A stretch of 15,436 bases of DNA from JBBRCE01 sp038205115 (GTDB lineage: Bacteria; Planctomycetota; Planctomycetia; Pirellulales; JBBRCE01), in NCBI GenBank assembly GCA_038205115.1, contig JBBRCE010000083.1:1-15436 (forward strand), in the 5' to 3' direction. A program made the position numbers and the translations under genes. How positions within the stretch are numbered: the stretch's first letter is position 1; each line of letters begins with the position of its first letter. Below the pieces are notes generated by a model, which saw only the letters and a program-made list of their open reading frames with translations, made no database searches and was not told the origin of the DNA. This document shows positions 1-8,424 of this stretch, piece by piece.

Positions 1-231
1 CAGCGAGTCGGCCACGGCGAACGGAATCCGATCAAGCTGTTGCCCCAGGCCCATTTGGCGAATGGCGTCGATGCCCGACCGCTGTAAGCCCTCGCCACGA
101 AACGCGCGGGCAAAATCGTGATGCGACTCCAGTACCGTCACGTGCACGCCCCGGCGGGCCAGCAGTTACGCCAGCGCCATGCCAGCCGGCCCCGCGCCCA
201 CGACAATCGCCGAACCGACTCGAGTACCCAT
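1..231 (-). pseudogene. FAD-dependent monooxygenase N-terminus, interrupted by a stop codon
   Basis: Reading leftward from ATG at 231, the first 21 codons encode a short lead and the FAD-binding loop VVGAGPAGMALA, a classic GxGxxG Rossmann motif. An in-frame TAA then occupies 166-168. The same frame continues without a break to the window edge as LLARRGVHVTVLES, followed by FRGEGLQRSGIDAI, the pattern of aromatic-ring hydroxylases of the UbiH/PHBH type. Relatives usually carry Tyr-Leu-Leu-Ala-Arg here, so a TAT or TAC to TAA change is the simplest explanation. No ATG follows that would restore the FAD loop, so the product should be non-functional unless the stop is a sequencing error. The gene runs out of the window on the left, so its C-terminal half is unseen. 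Family assignment is good; exact substrate is unknown. Confidence 0.8.
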
Positions 232-323
232 GTTGCACCTCGCCGCAGTTAATCGCCAAATCAAGATGACCAGTCGTTCATCCGGAAATCCGCTCGCCGC
301 CGGACAGGTAAGGCGAATTCGAA

Positions 324-329
324 ATTGTA
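324..329 (-). promoter_or_regulatory. Possible -10 element (TACAAT)
   Basis: Read leftward, the hexamer TACAAT lies inside CGTTACAATTTCG, about 93 bases upstream of the monooxygenase ATG at 231. It matches a sigma-70-type -10 box in five of six positions. I see no good -35 box at the right distance, so this is a weak suggestion. The rest of 232-405 shows no coding signal that I can support. Confidence 0.22.
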
Positions 330-405
330 ACGAACCTCGCCCCCGTTCTGCGCGGCTTCCGTCACGACCGACTATCGCCGCCGTGCGCGCCAGTCGACAA
401 AAAAA

Positions 406-498
406 CTATCCGCACGAAATCGCCAGCAGCATTGCGCCAATCAGCAGCGTGCGCACGCTGCACGGAAGCCATTTGCGGCAAACGGGCGATCTGAACAT
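406..498 (-). pseudogene. Decayed N-terminal copy of an 'FSLRTL' membrane protein
   Basis: An ATG at 498 opens a 30-codon frame ending at TAG (406-408). Its peptide, with core CRKWLPCSVRTLLIGAMLLA, lines up with the N-terminus of the gene at 573-982 (CRRWCQFSLRTLFIAVTLLA): an Arg-rich start, then Ser-x-Arg-Thr-Leu, then one hydrophobic helix. The residues after the stop (FFCRLARTAAIV) still follow the same pattern (AYVAQQAQIV), so the stop looks like a later lesion in a formerly longer gene. The second half of the family, with the RRLLGD and LFPESS segments, is absent before the monooxygenase begins. This is therefore a truncated tandem duplicate. The Ser-Leu-Arg-Thr-Leu helix is common at the start of planctomycete membrane proteins; its role is unknown. 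Confidence 0.6.
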
Positions 499-572
499 CT
501 CTCGATTGCTGCCGCTTACCGGTTTAGTTCGAGACGAAAACCATCGAATCAGTGATGGACAACAAATTTCTG

Positions 573-982
573 TCAGTCTTTGGGCGAATCAGGCAGGCGT
601 TGCGTATCGCTTGCGAGTTTCTCGAAATCAATAAACGGAAACAGCGGAACACCATTCTCAACCAATTGAATGCTCGATTCGGGAAATAAAACGGCCAATT
701 GCAGTGATTCTCGTTCGAGGCTGGACGGGATGCGTAGGTTGGGAACGGGTTGATCGCCGAGAAGCCGACGGACAGGCGGAATCGTTGCGGTATAATATTT
801 TTTCATTTGCCTTTTACAGATGGCGGCCACGGTCCGCCCAGACGCGCAAGAATTGCCTGTCGTTGACGAACAATTTGCGCTTGCTGCGCGACATAAGCGC
901 ATGGAGTCGCCAGTAGCGTTACCGCAATGAACAGCGTGCGCAGGCTGAATTGGCACCAGCGGCGGCAGGGTGGTGTTTGCAT
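573..982 (-). pseudogene. Small 'FSLRTL' membrane protein, split by a frameshift
   Basis: Starting at ATG 982 the first frame reads MQTPPCRRWCQFSLRTLF and a hydrophobic helix ending ATPCAYVAQQ, then hits TGA at 803-805. The next frame takes over with KKYYTATIPPVRRLLGDQPV and runs to a stop at 573, passing LAVLFPESSIQLVENG. The two halves join if one base is restored in the four-A run (plus-strand T at 812-815), giving about 136 residues. An alternative GTG start at 994 overlaps the LRR stop codon (GTGA), suggesting translational coupling. Segments of the RRLLGD and LFPESS type occur, from memory, in planctomycete proteins that sit beside or within LRR genes. The gene is probably a single-pass membrane protein of unknown function. 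Either it is a pseudogene or the homopolymer was misread. Confidence 0.6.
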
Positions 983-990
983 ACGGCGTT

Positions 991-1806
991 TCACTTCTGG
1001 ATTTTGCAGTTCGGCAATGCAGCCTGCAACTGGGCGATTTCCTGGTCGGTTAACTGGCTGTATTGCAGGTCGAGCGTCTTGAGCGATTTCAATCGCGAGA
1101 GGATTGCAATGCTGCCGGCGGAAATCTTTGTGTCGCTCAAATCGAGCGATTCGAGTCTGCTCAGCGGCACCAGCGATTCTAGGCCGGCGTCCGTGATTGG
1201 CGCGTAGCCGAGATTCAACGATTCGAGCTGCGGATACTGACAGACGCGAATCATATTCTCATCGGTTATTTGAGTATCGCAGAGATCAAGGCTGGTTAAT
1301 TGCGTCAGGTTCTGCAAGTAGCGGAAACCGGAACCGTTGATCGTCCCCGTGTCTAATTTCAGGCTTTTGAGGTTGACGAGGTTTTGCAGATGCTTGAGAT
1401 CTTCGTCAATCACGACATCTTGAGTGTCGCGTAAACTGAGGCTTTTGAGTTGTTTCAGCCGGCCAACCAGGGGCAAGGAGTTCCGCATTTGCTCACTCCC
1501 AAACTCGAATGTTTCCAGCCTGGTCAAAGCAATCAAGCGTTGCACCGTGGCATCGGTCATCGGCTGTCCGACCCAGACGATGGAGGTCAGGGCCGGCATT
1601 TCGCGGAGTTGGTCGAGGCTTTCGTCAGAAAACTTGAGCTTTGCGTCAACATTATGATTGTCGTAAAGAATGAGTGTTTTCAAGTGCGGCAGCGATTTCA
1701 GATGTTGCAGCCCGCCGCCGTTGATTTGGTTGCCTGAGATATCCAGTTCCTCCAGCTTGGTCAGCGGCTGCAATTGCCGTAGGCCTTCATCGGTAATGTC
1801 CGTGCC
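991..1806 (-). pseudogene. Leucine-rich-repeat protein, 5'-truncated
   Basis: This frame encodes tandem LRRs of about 24 residues with the planctomycete-type repeat (L..L.LS.T.ITD.GL..L). Recognisable units include LTKLEELDISGNQI, LTSLDLCDTQITDENM, LESLNLGYAPITDAGLESL and LKTLDLQYSQLTDQEI. It ends in a typical cap, LQAALPNCKIQK, with TGA at 991-993. Two stretches, around FSDESLDQLREMP and VVIDEDLKHLQ, are irregular. The first ATG in frame (1773) lies inside a repeat. The repeat actually begins further upstream, at GTDITDEGLRQL (from about 1806), where the frame meets sequence belonging to an FAD oxidoreductase. The true N-terminus is therefore missing and the piece has no start of its own. 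LRR proteins of this kind are thought to bind proteins or surfaces; the partner is unknown. Confidence 0.75.
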
Positions 1807-1991
1807 TCTGCGGTCACACCTCCCGACGTGGCGCCGAACACAACGACATCAAAGTTTTCCTCGGCGGCGCGAACAAGGGCGAGATTCGCGCTCGCGAGCA
1901 ATGCCAGCATCGCACCCGCCAACATTGCGGTAAGGAACTTGGCGCGGATCGAGATGCAAAAAGACCGCAGAAGAAAAGCAAAGGCGGGCAT
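1807..1991 (-). pseudogene. FAD-dependent oxidoreductase, N-terminal stub only
   Basis: ATG at 1991 starts a signal-peptide-like stretch (FLTAMLAGAMLALLASANLA) followed by ENFDVVVFGATSGGVTA. That is the N-terminal FAD loop of secreted planctomycete 'FAD-dependent oxidoreductases' (usual form: VVVYGGTSAGVTAAVQAARMG). After GGVTA the expected helix is absent. The DNA becomes the leucine-rich-repeat gene in another frame, and the FAD frame closes 16 codons later. Such enzymes are normally several hundred residues, so only about the first tenth survives. The start could also be the Met at residue 23, which gives a more compact signal peptide. The fusion point lies between about 1800 and 1812. Confidence 0.7.
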
Positions 1992-2056
1992 GGGAAATAT
2001 CGCGAGGTTTTGCTGGCCAAATCACCATTATGGTAACCTGCAATCGCTAGGATCAA

Positions 2057-3037
2057 CTACTGGGTTTTCCTGAGCGCCGCCGCTGCCGCGTTCTGGACGC
2101 CTTTACGTTTGTCTTTTATCGCTGCTGCCAAGGCATCCTTAACCACCTGTGAGTCCGGACGGATCGCTACTAACGCGGACGCTGCCTCTTCACGGATGTA
2201 ACCGAAAGCATTCTGATCCTTAAGTAGCCTCACTAGGGCAGGAATCGAATCCTTGGCCTCACTACGGTACGTTGCAAGCTCGGCGGCAGTTCCCCGGCGA
2301 ACTTGTGGGTCTTTGCCGACAAGTAATTTCACAAGTACGACTCGACATGGCTCGCCTTCTTCGCTAATCGCGTGAAGTGCAACTGCAGCCTGAAGCCGAA
2401 CTTTCTCATCAATGCTTTCCAGCAATCGTTTCAGGGCCGGTGCTGTCGACTTACCTTGACCGATGCTGCGTAGTGCAATAGCGGCTTCAAGCCTGACTTG
2501 TTCATCGTCGTTTTCCAACAATGCGGTCAAGCCAGGTACTGCCGCCTTGGCCTCGACGCCGATCTTGGCGACTGCCGCGATCGCCGCGGTACGCACGGCG
2601 CGGTCGCCAGCGAATGCCTCGACCAAGGCGGGTGTTGCTTCCTTAGCGGCCGGACCGAATTGTCCAAGACCGTTGGCCGCAGCTTGTTGCATTCCAGCAT
2701 CTTTGTCCTTCAGCAAGGTCACCAGGGCGGCGACCGCTTCTTTTGAGCCCGGGCCAGCCCGACCGAGGTCTTTGACTGCTCGCATGCGAACCTGGGGATC
2801 GGTGTCGGACAACGCGGCGATGGTCGCCGGCAGGTCCACAGGCTTGCGCGCGCCAACTATTGACGGCTTGGCCGGGGCGGTGATTTTTGCGGCGGGCTCC
2901 GCGGCTGGTGCGCTGGATGATGCGGGTTTGTCGGGCGCCCCACCGTCGTCTGCCTTCGATTCACTTAGTTGGCAGGCTGGCGAAGTCAGCAATAGAGCCG
3001 GCAATAGCACTGAAGTAGCAAATCCGCGAAAAAACAT
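2057..3037 (-). CDS. Secreted HEAT-repeat protein
   Basis: A 326-residue protein. Residues 1-21 form a signal peptide; Cys22 follows SPA, which resembles a weak lipobox, so it may be a lipoprotein. Residues 30-66 are an Ala/Pro/Lys-rich linker. From about residue 68 to the end there are roughly seven HEAT or PBS-lyase-type repeats of 35-40 residues, with recurring patterns such as DPQVRMRAVKDLGRAGP, DEQVRLEAAIALRSIG and DEKVRLQAAVALHAIS. HEAT solenoids act as protein-binding scaffolds, and no catalytic domain is visible. The start is supported by GAGGTG five bases upstream. The gene is intact and lies 214 bases downstream of the acetylesterase gene. Its partner and role cannot be told from sequence. 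Confidence 0.88.
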   Translation of the reverse strand: MFFRGFATSVLLPALLLTSPACQLSESKADDGGAPDKPASSSAPAAEPAAKITAPAKPSIVGARKPVDLPATIAALSDTDPQVRMRAVKDLGRAGPGSKEAVAALVTLLKDKDAGMQQAAANGLGQFGPAAKEATPALVEAFAGDRAVRTAAIAAVAKIGVEAKAAVPGLTALLENDDEQVRLEAAIALRSIGQGKSTAPALKRLLESIDEKVRLQAAVALHAISEEGEPCRVVLVKLLVGKDPQVRRGTAAELATYRSEAKDSIPALVRLLKDQNAFGYIREEAASALVAIRPDSQVVKDALAAAIKDKRKGVQNAAAAALRKTQ

Positions 3038-3042
3038 GGCTG

Positions 3043-3048
3043 CACCTC
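3043..3048 (-). promoter_or_regulatory. Ribosome binding site of the HEAT-repeat gene
   Basis: GAGGTG on the minus strand ends five bases before ATG 3037. It is one of the best Shine-Dalgarno matches in the window and fixes this start. Confidence 0.6.
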
Positions 3049-3251
3049 ATAAATTGTGTTGAAACCGACGACGCTTAAGTTCGATCCAACCACCAGCAGC
3101 TAGTAGTCCTAGCGATCGGCAGACGCCACTGCCAGTATCGGTGCCGTCCCGCGAGTCGCTGTTTGACTCTTTCGGTTCTGCCGCCTTAACTACAGACCTA
3201 CTCGACCAAGGAACGCCGGCGCGAACGAGCTGGGTTTCACCACGAGCGGCG

Positions 3252-4268
3252 TCAGCGACCGAGCATTTCCACCATCTTCTCGCCCATTGCCTTGCCGTTG
3301 AGATACTCGCTCTCACCGTTGTGGTTCCAGTGATAGCCGAAGTTGCTGGGAGATATTGATGCATCGCGCCAGAACGGCCGGGTGTCGGTGGTTTTGACGT
3401 TGCCGTCGAAGGCGGGATATTTTTTCGGGTCGCCCACGGCGAGTTGGGCCAATTCCACCGCAGTGCGTTCAGGCGGCGGCGCCATGCTGGTGGTGGTGAT
3501 GGACACCGGCAGCTTGGGATTGCCAAACTCGGCGCGCAGATCCTTAATCAAATCCACGAGGTTGGCCGCGTAATTGGCCGAGCCGTCCTTGTCGACGCGG
3601 TCGTTCCAGCCCTGGTGCCAGCCGAAACCGGCGATGCGATACCCCATGCCCTTCCACTCGGGAAATTCGCTGCCGAGATTGCTCACGCAGTCACGGGTGT
3701 ATTCGATCAAAGCCTTGTAATAAGGCCCCACCGTGCCACCGCGGGCCACCGCGGCACTTGGCGGGCGGAAATCCACGTTGAGGCTTTTGCCGCCCCACGC
3801 AACCTTGATGATCAAGACCGGCTGTTTGAGGCGATCGGCGATGGCCCATCCGAAGCCATATTCCGGCCCAATCCAGCCTGGGTTCCGGCTCTGAGCATAA
3901 CCGATCTTGAGGTTGCCCTTGATGACGGCGCGCGGGGCGGTGACATCGCTATCGCGCCACCAGACCTTGACGTCGTCGCGCGTTTTCCAACTGCCGTCTT
4001 TATCCACCAGGTGACCGTAATTTTTGGGATCGTGTTCGACCTGGTACCGCAGACTGCCGATGCCTCCCTTCAGATTGTCGTGGCCCTCATCGGCCTTGCC
4101 GTGGCCGACCATGTTCGACTGCCCGGCAAGAATGAAGACCTGCACCCCTTTGGAATCGGTGTCCCAAGTAAAGGGCTTTTCTGAAGGCTCTTTGGCAAAG
4201 GCCGCCCCGCTGAGCGCCAGTCCGAAGGTCAGGATTTCCAAAACCAGCCGTGGGGAGAATCGCTTCAT
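3252..4268 (-). CDS. Secreted sialate O-acetylesterase-like SGNH esterase (CE6/SASA type)
   Basis: A 338-residue protein with a signal peptide (residues 1-25, ending SGAAFA). The SGNH-hydrolase blocks are clear: VFILAGQSNMVGHG places the nucleophile at Ser51, VAWGGKSL is around 157-163, and GFGWHQGWND is at 214-223. The C-terminal block is GYHWNHNGESEYLNGKAMGE, where His316 is the likely catalytic base. Length and motif order match the SASA (DUF303)/CE6 family, which removes O-acetyl groups from sugars. The enzyme should act in the periplasm or at the surface. It lies 200 bases downstream of the GH78-like gene on the same strand, which fits removal of acetyl groups from the same glycan. No strong ribosome binding site precedes the ATG (upstream context AAAGTAAATAAC). 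Confidence 0.87.
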   Translation of the reverse strand: MKRFSPRLVLEILTFGLALSGAAFAKEPSEKPFTWDTDSKGVQVFILAGQSNMVGHGKADEGHDNLKGGIGSLRYQVEHDPKNYGHLVDKDGSWKTRDDVKVWWRDSDVTAPRAVIKGNLKIGYAQSRNPGWIGPEYGFGWAIADRLKQPVLIIKVAWGGKSLNVDFRPPSAAVARGGTVGPYYKALIEYTRDCVSNLGSEFPEWKGMGYRIAGFGWHQGWNDRVDKDGSANYAANLVDLIKDLRAEFGNPKLPVSITTTSMAPPPERTAVELAQLAVGDPKKYPAFDGNVKTTDTRPFWRDASISPSNFGYHWNHNGESEYLNGKAMGEKMVEMLGR

Positions 4269-4468
4269 GTTATTTACTTTAATTGCTTTGATGCTGCTAA
4301 GAAATCCCTGCTGGGCATCGAAACGGACGAAGATGCAGGCCGCCTAATTCCGACGTCTCAGAAGTCTTTTTCGCAGCCGGACCGGCGAGTTCTAGGAACC
4401 GCGCACGCCCCACTCGACCCGACAATCATCCGCACTGTCTGTCACACGACCTGTGCCGGAAGCCGCCG

Positions 4469-6692
4469 CTAATTGCTGGCATTCGTATTACCTCGATAAA
4501 CATCGACTTCATAAATCGACCAGTGATACTTTTCACTCGTCCCGGTTTGGGTCACTCGAACGTATCGGGCTTGCTGCTCGGGAAATTGAATCGTCGTGAT
4601 ACCGAGCTTTCCCGCACCCGTCGCGATCGGCTCGCTCCATTTTTTGCCATCGTCGGAAACGGTCACGGAATATCCGACGGGCGAGTCCCATTGTGCCCAG
4701 GTGTTATCGAGTACGATTGTTTCAAAGGCTTGTTTTTTCCCCAGGTCGATTTGGAACCACTGACCGGGATATTGGCTTTTGGTCATATCGCGCCAGCCGG
4801 TCCAGTGATCTCCATCGATCGCGTTGGCTGCGGACACGTCGACGGGAATCTTCGCACCGCTGAAAGGAAACGTCCCGTCTACGACGGAAGCGGAAGCGGT
4901 CCAGGTTTTTTTGTCGAGTGCGACTCCCTGCGAAGGTGTTATTCGCGGCGCCGGCGGTTTCGGCGACTTGGTCGAAAGTGCGCCGCTGCCAACGAACTTC
5001 CAAACGCCGGGTACGACATTGAATTTCAAGAAATCGGCATCTTCCCCGTTCCAAGTGACACCCGGCAACGAGGCGTGAAACTGGCCGTCCCAAAGGGTCG
5101 TATCGTTCACGGCGATCTTATTGAGTTTGGTGAACGAACCCTTGGGAATGCCAATGATCGCCGTCGTTTCCTCAGGCGAAGTAATGTGAAGGCTGAATTC
5201 GGAGTTGGTCTTTTTTAGATCGACCGAGATGTTCCCCTTGATCGTCGGAACGGTCGTTTTGATCGCCGTCAGAAAAGCTTCTTTAGGCAAGACATGAAAC
5301 GTTTTCCAAGCGGGCTCGACGGGTGAAATTCCGGCGATCGTTTGCGAAAGCAAAATCACGGGCGGATTCCAACCATGATTCAGCGACGAGGCGGCGTCGA
5401 AGGAGTCGACCCGCGAGGCCCACCAACGGTCGTAATGTTCCCAAAGCGTGGTGAATGCGCAGGGGATCATGGTCTGGTAGCGTTCATGCATCCGCAGGAG
5501 CGCGTATTCTTGTTTTCCCATTTTGCACAGGGCTTCAAAGACCCAGCGATCAAAGAAACAACTCGCATAGGTTTTCTTCGTCAAGACGTTGTCGTAAATC
5601 GCCGACCATTTGGAACGGTCGGCCAACCCGACATTGACAGCCATCGCGTTCGCTCGATCATCCGGTTCGGAAACCTGGGACGACATGTAATAATTGCCTT
5701 TCCAGAAATCCTCGTCGAACTTTCCTCGAATGGCCGTGAGCTTTTGGTCGATTTCCGGAACGTCGGCTTCATGCCCGGTGACGAGTGCGATTTTCTTCAG
5801 TGTTCCCAGGCAGTTGAAATAAAAACAGGTCTCGATAACGGCCGTATCTTTATTTTCTTTGCCCCAATCGAACCACGTTCCCTTGTTGCCGAACTGATAG
5901 ACGTTGAACAAAAACTCTTTAGTCGGCTCGTAAATCATCCGCATGGATTCGAGATCGCCCGTCTGCAAGTAGTAAAACCACAAGCCATAGTCGCCGAGAA
6001 ATTCTAGATGCTGTCCTGGATAGAATTTCGGCTCAAGCTTTCGCCGGACCAACTCTTGGCAGAGCCGATGCGACTTTGAATCGAAGGCGTAGAAACACTG
6101 ATTGAGCTCGGGCGTTCCATCGCCCCAGAATCCGACGCGCTCGCGGTCAGGACAATCGTAAAAAAGGGTCTCTCATGCAGAGATACGCCGTTCTTGCCCC
6201 CTTGTTCCACAGCACGTTGTAATCGTTGTCATTACACTCGAACGAACCGACAAACGCCGTGTCGTAACCGGTCTCTCGATATTTAACGGCGCGCACGGTG
6301 ACCCCGGCGGGAATCGAATAGATGGCTCCTTCTCCGCTGACCCATTTTTTCGCTTCATACTCCTGTACGCCCGCGACAGTCGTGTAGGTTTCCGTTTTGG
6401 TCAGGTACAGGACGAGTGGATTACTGGAGTTAAAGCGGATCTCCCGGCCCGGTTCTGACTCGAGTTCGATCCAAGGTTGGAACTGGCAATTGTACGGCAT
6501 CGTGCAAACGAGCTTCCAAGGACGATCCTCGACATGCGGAAGATCCTTCGAGAGCAGGACGTAATTTTTCTGGCCGTAGTCCTTTAACCCTGGACCGAGT
6601 TCCGCTCGCACTTTCGTGGCGACCTGACAAAACGCAACCGAAATCGCGGCGTTGATCACCAGAGCTGCCAAAGCTGCGATGCGGATGGGCAT
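4469..6692 (-). pseudogene. GH78-like alpha-L-rhamnosidase with F5/8C domain, one-base frameshift
   Basis: ATG at 6692 opens a frame with a signal peptide (residues 1-22), beta-rich N-terminal sequence and NDYNVLWNKGARTAYLCMRD. This frame dies at TGA (6147). A second frame carries on directly: FYDCPDRERVGFWGD, the (alpha/alpha)6 catalytic segment and TTLWEHYDRWW, and later NHGWNPPVILLSQTIAGISP. Removing one base from the six-A run at 6160-6165 fuses them as CMRDPFYDCPDRER, a typical GH78 signature, and gives 740 residues. Acidic residues in DCPDRER..GFWGD and the Glu of TLWEH occupy positions used for catalysis in this family. Residues about 608-733 form an F5/8 type C (CBM32-like) module (AIDGDHWTGWRD, PGQWFQIDLGKKQAFETIVL). 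The predicted role is release of terminal rhamnose from a polysaccharide outside the cytoplasm. Apart from the single indel the gene looks fresh, so recent mutation or a read error are both possible. Confidence 0.8.
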
Positions 6693-6976
6693 GTCGAGTT
6701 TCCGACTTCCTGTTTTCGTTTGTCGCTATTCAATTCGATCCGTTGGAAGGAACGATGCTAAATGCCAAGGCGGCGACGTGATTGGTTCCAGAGAGGAGTT
6801 TAACTTCGCAGCCGTCGCAATGACAACCAGAAATATCACCGACCACTTATACGGACTTCTGTTTTTTGGGGCGCGACGTGATAACGTCACCGCAAACGCT
6901 TGCGCCGGAAAAGGGCGCCGCGATGCGCCGGTGAGGCGCGTGAAGATAAGCTACCTCACGACTGTGCCGTCTTCCT
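6693..6976. other. Intergenic region between sulfatase and rhamnosidase
   Basis: About 280 bases with no supportable gene. It must hold the 3' end of the sulfatase transcript and the leader of the rhamnosidase gene. A 5-bp inverted repeat (GACGT/ACGTC) lies near 6876-6889 and a GC-rich one (GGCGC/GCGCC) near 6915-6930, neither followed by a T-run. No clear promoter can be named. The rhamnosidase start has only weak AGGA and GGA upstream. Confidence 0.4.
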
Positions 6977-8284
6977 TCACTCGGCCTTCTTCGTTTTCTT
7001 CGCTGCCTTACCCGCGCCGCCGCCATCGGTTTTTCCGCCGGCCGGATTGAGTTCGGCCAGTACGGCCATGAGTCGGGCGCGGGCGGCTTTGCTTGCTTCG
7101 GTGTCGTCGCTGGCAGCCACCGGCTTCTCAACGAAGGGTGCGTCGCTCATGTCGAAGAGTTCGCCCTGCTCGTTCAACTTGAATCCTCGTTCGCGCACGA
7201 ACCATTTCGCGCCAAGCTGCACGTAGGCCCACTCGCGCGGCGTGCCCTTCTCGCCGCGAATCTGCGGAGCGATGCTGCGGCTGTCGTATTTGAATCCCCC
7301 GGGCAGCTTCGCGCCGCCGAGTTCCGCGAAGGTCGCGACCATGTCGGTGAAATTTACGATGTCCTCGTTCACTTTTCCGGCGGGTGTGGTGCCAGGCCAG
7401 CTGGCGATGAGCGGCACGCGCGAGCCACCTTCCCACATCGAGGCTTTCGCGCCGTTGATCAGCCGGCCGTGCACCGGCGAGGGGTAGCCGACGGCCGTCC
7501 CGTTGTCGCCCGAGAAAATGACGAGCGTCTTCTCGCGCAGGCCTAGTTTTTCTAACTCCGCAACGATCTCGCCGACCTGCTTGTCCATGTATTTGATATT
7601 GTCATCATACCGCTCGGGCCCATCCTTCGCCGGCGAGTCGGGCGTGTGCAGCGTGGGCTTATGCACGAGGTGCATCGAGTAGTACAGAAAGAACGGCCCT
7701 TCCTTGTGCCGCCGGATGAAGTCGAGGCTGAACGCCTGAATTTGATCCGGATTGTACATGACCGCTGGCGTGTTCACCGTCTCCCCGTTTTTGATGAAAC
7801 TGTCCTTCCAATACCATCCGCCAGCCGTCGGGTCGGTCATGTATTCGTCGAAGCCCCAGTCGTGCGGCGTCTCGCCGACCTGCCGCCACTTGCCCGATTC
7901 GCCCGTAGCGTATCCAGCCTGCTTGAGCACCTTGGCCATCGGCTGCTCGTCCTTGGCCAGCGCGCCCGGCCCGTTCGCACGCCATGACCCGTTTTGCAGG
8001 CCACCGGTGCGGAAGGCGTAGCGCCCTGTCATCAGCGCGCAGCGCGACGGTCCGCACAAAGGCGCGGCATAACACGTCTCAAAGCGCGTGCCCGACACAG
8101 CGAGCTTATCGATCTGCGGCGTCTTGTGCGCGTCCGCGCCGTAGCAGCTCACCCCGTCGAGGCCGAGGTCGTCGGCGAGGATGAAAATGATGTCAGGCTT
8201 GGACGCTGATGCGTCAGCAGCATTGAGTGCCGCAAGTGGCGTAGGCAACAATGCGATGACGAAGATGAGTTTTATGAGTTTCAT
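6977..8284 (-). CDS. Secreted sulfatase (S1 family), CGPSR active site
   Basis: A 435-residue type I sulfatase. ATG 8284 is preferred because a signal peptide follows at once (MKLIKLIFVIALLPTPLAAL..NAADA); the longer upstream frame adds an unlikely leader. Active-site features: DIIFILADDLG with metal ligands Asp38 and Asp39; LCGPSRCALMTGRY with Cys77 as the formylglycine precursor; SMHLVHKP; FSGDNG with metal ligands Asp260 and Asn261; and Lys280 in GAKASMWEGG. The usual GKWH motif reads GKWRQVG here, so the His is Arg134. The product hydrolyses sulfate esters after conversion of Cys77 by a sulfatase-modifying enzyme, which is not encoded in the window. The C-terminus ends in a Gly/Lys-rich tail (GKAAKKTKKAE). 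The gene is intact, and sits between the small lysine-rich protein and the rhamnosidase. Confidence 0.92.
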   Translation of the reverse strand: MKLIKLIFVIALLPTPLAALNAADASASKPDIIFILADDLGLDGVSCYGADAHKTPQIDKLAVSGTRFETCYAAPLCGPSRCALMTGRYAFRTGGLQNGSWRANGPGALAKDEQPMAKVLKQAGYATGESGKWRQVGETPHDWGFDEYMTDPTAGGWYWKDSFIKNGETVNTPAVMYNPDQIQAFSLDFIRRHKEGPFFLYYSMHLVHKPTLHTPDSPAKDGPERYDDNIKYMDKQVGEIVAELEKLGLREKTLVIFSGDNGTAVGYPSPVHGRLINGAKASMWEGGSRVPLIASWPGTTPAGKVNEDIVNFTDMVATFAELGGAKLPGGFKYDSRSIAPQIRGEKGTPREWAYVQLGAKWFVRERGFKLNEQGELFDMSDAPFVEKPVAASDDTEASKAARARLMAVLAELNPAGGKTDGGGAGKAAKKTKKAE

Positions 8285-8287
8285 GGT

Positions 8288-8291
8288 TCCT
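8288..8291 (-). promoter_or_regulatory. Shine-Dalgarno-like AGGA before the sulfatase gene
   Basis: Read leftward, the leader is CCTTTAGGAACCATG. AGGA ends three bases before the ATG, a tight spacing. The arylsulfatase gene ending at 11790 has nearly the same leader (TTAGGAACACCATG), suggesting that both inherited a common 5' region. Confidence 0.35.
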
Positions 8292-8424
8292 AAAGGGTGC
8301 GGCGTTCGTCGCCAAGCCCTGGTCCGAGTCGAAAACAATTGAGTCGTGATCGGAAACATAGCTTCCGACCACGACGTGAAAAAAACAAATACCAAAACGC
8401 GATCGAGACCCGCGCCAAGCCGAC

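Noticed and set aside
791..796. TATAAT on the plus strand as a promoter
   Set aside because: No plus-strand gene follows, no matching -35 box is visible, and the site lies inside the AT-rich part of a minus-strand pseudogene.
3444..4184. Plus-strand open frame of 246 codons
   Set aside because: It is antisense to the acetylesterase gene with its GQSNM and catalytic His blocks.
6147..6180. Programmed ribosomal frameshift in the rhamnosidase gene
   Set aside because: The site has a T6 run but no downstream pseudoknot or upstream Shine-Dalgarno element that I can see, and GH78 enzymes are not known to use recoding. A simple indel is more likely.
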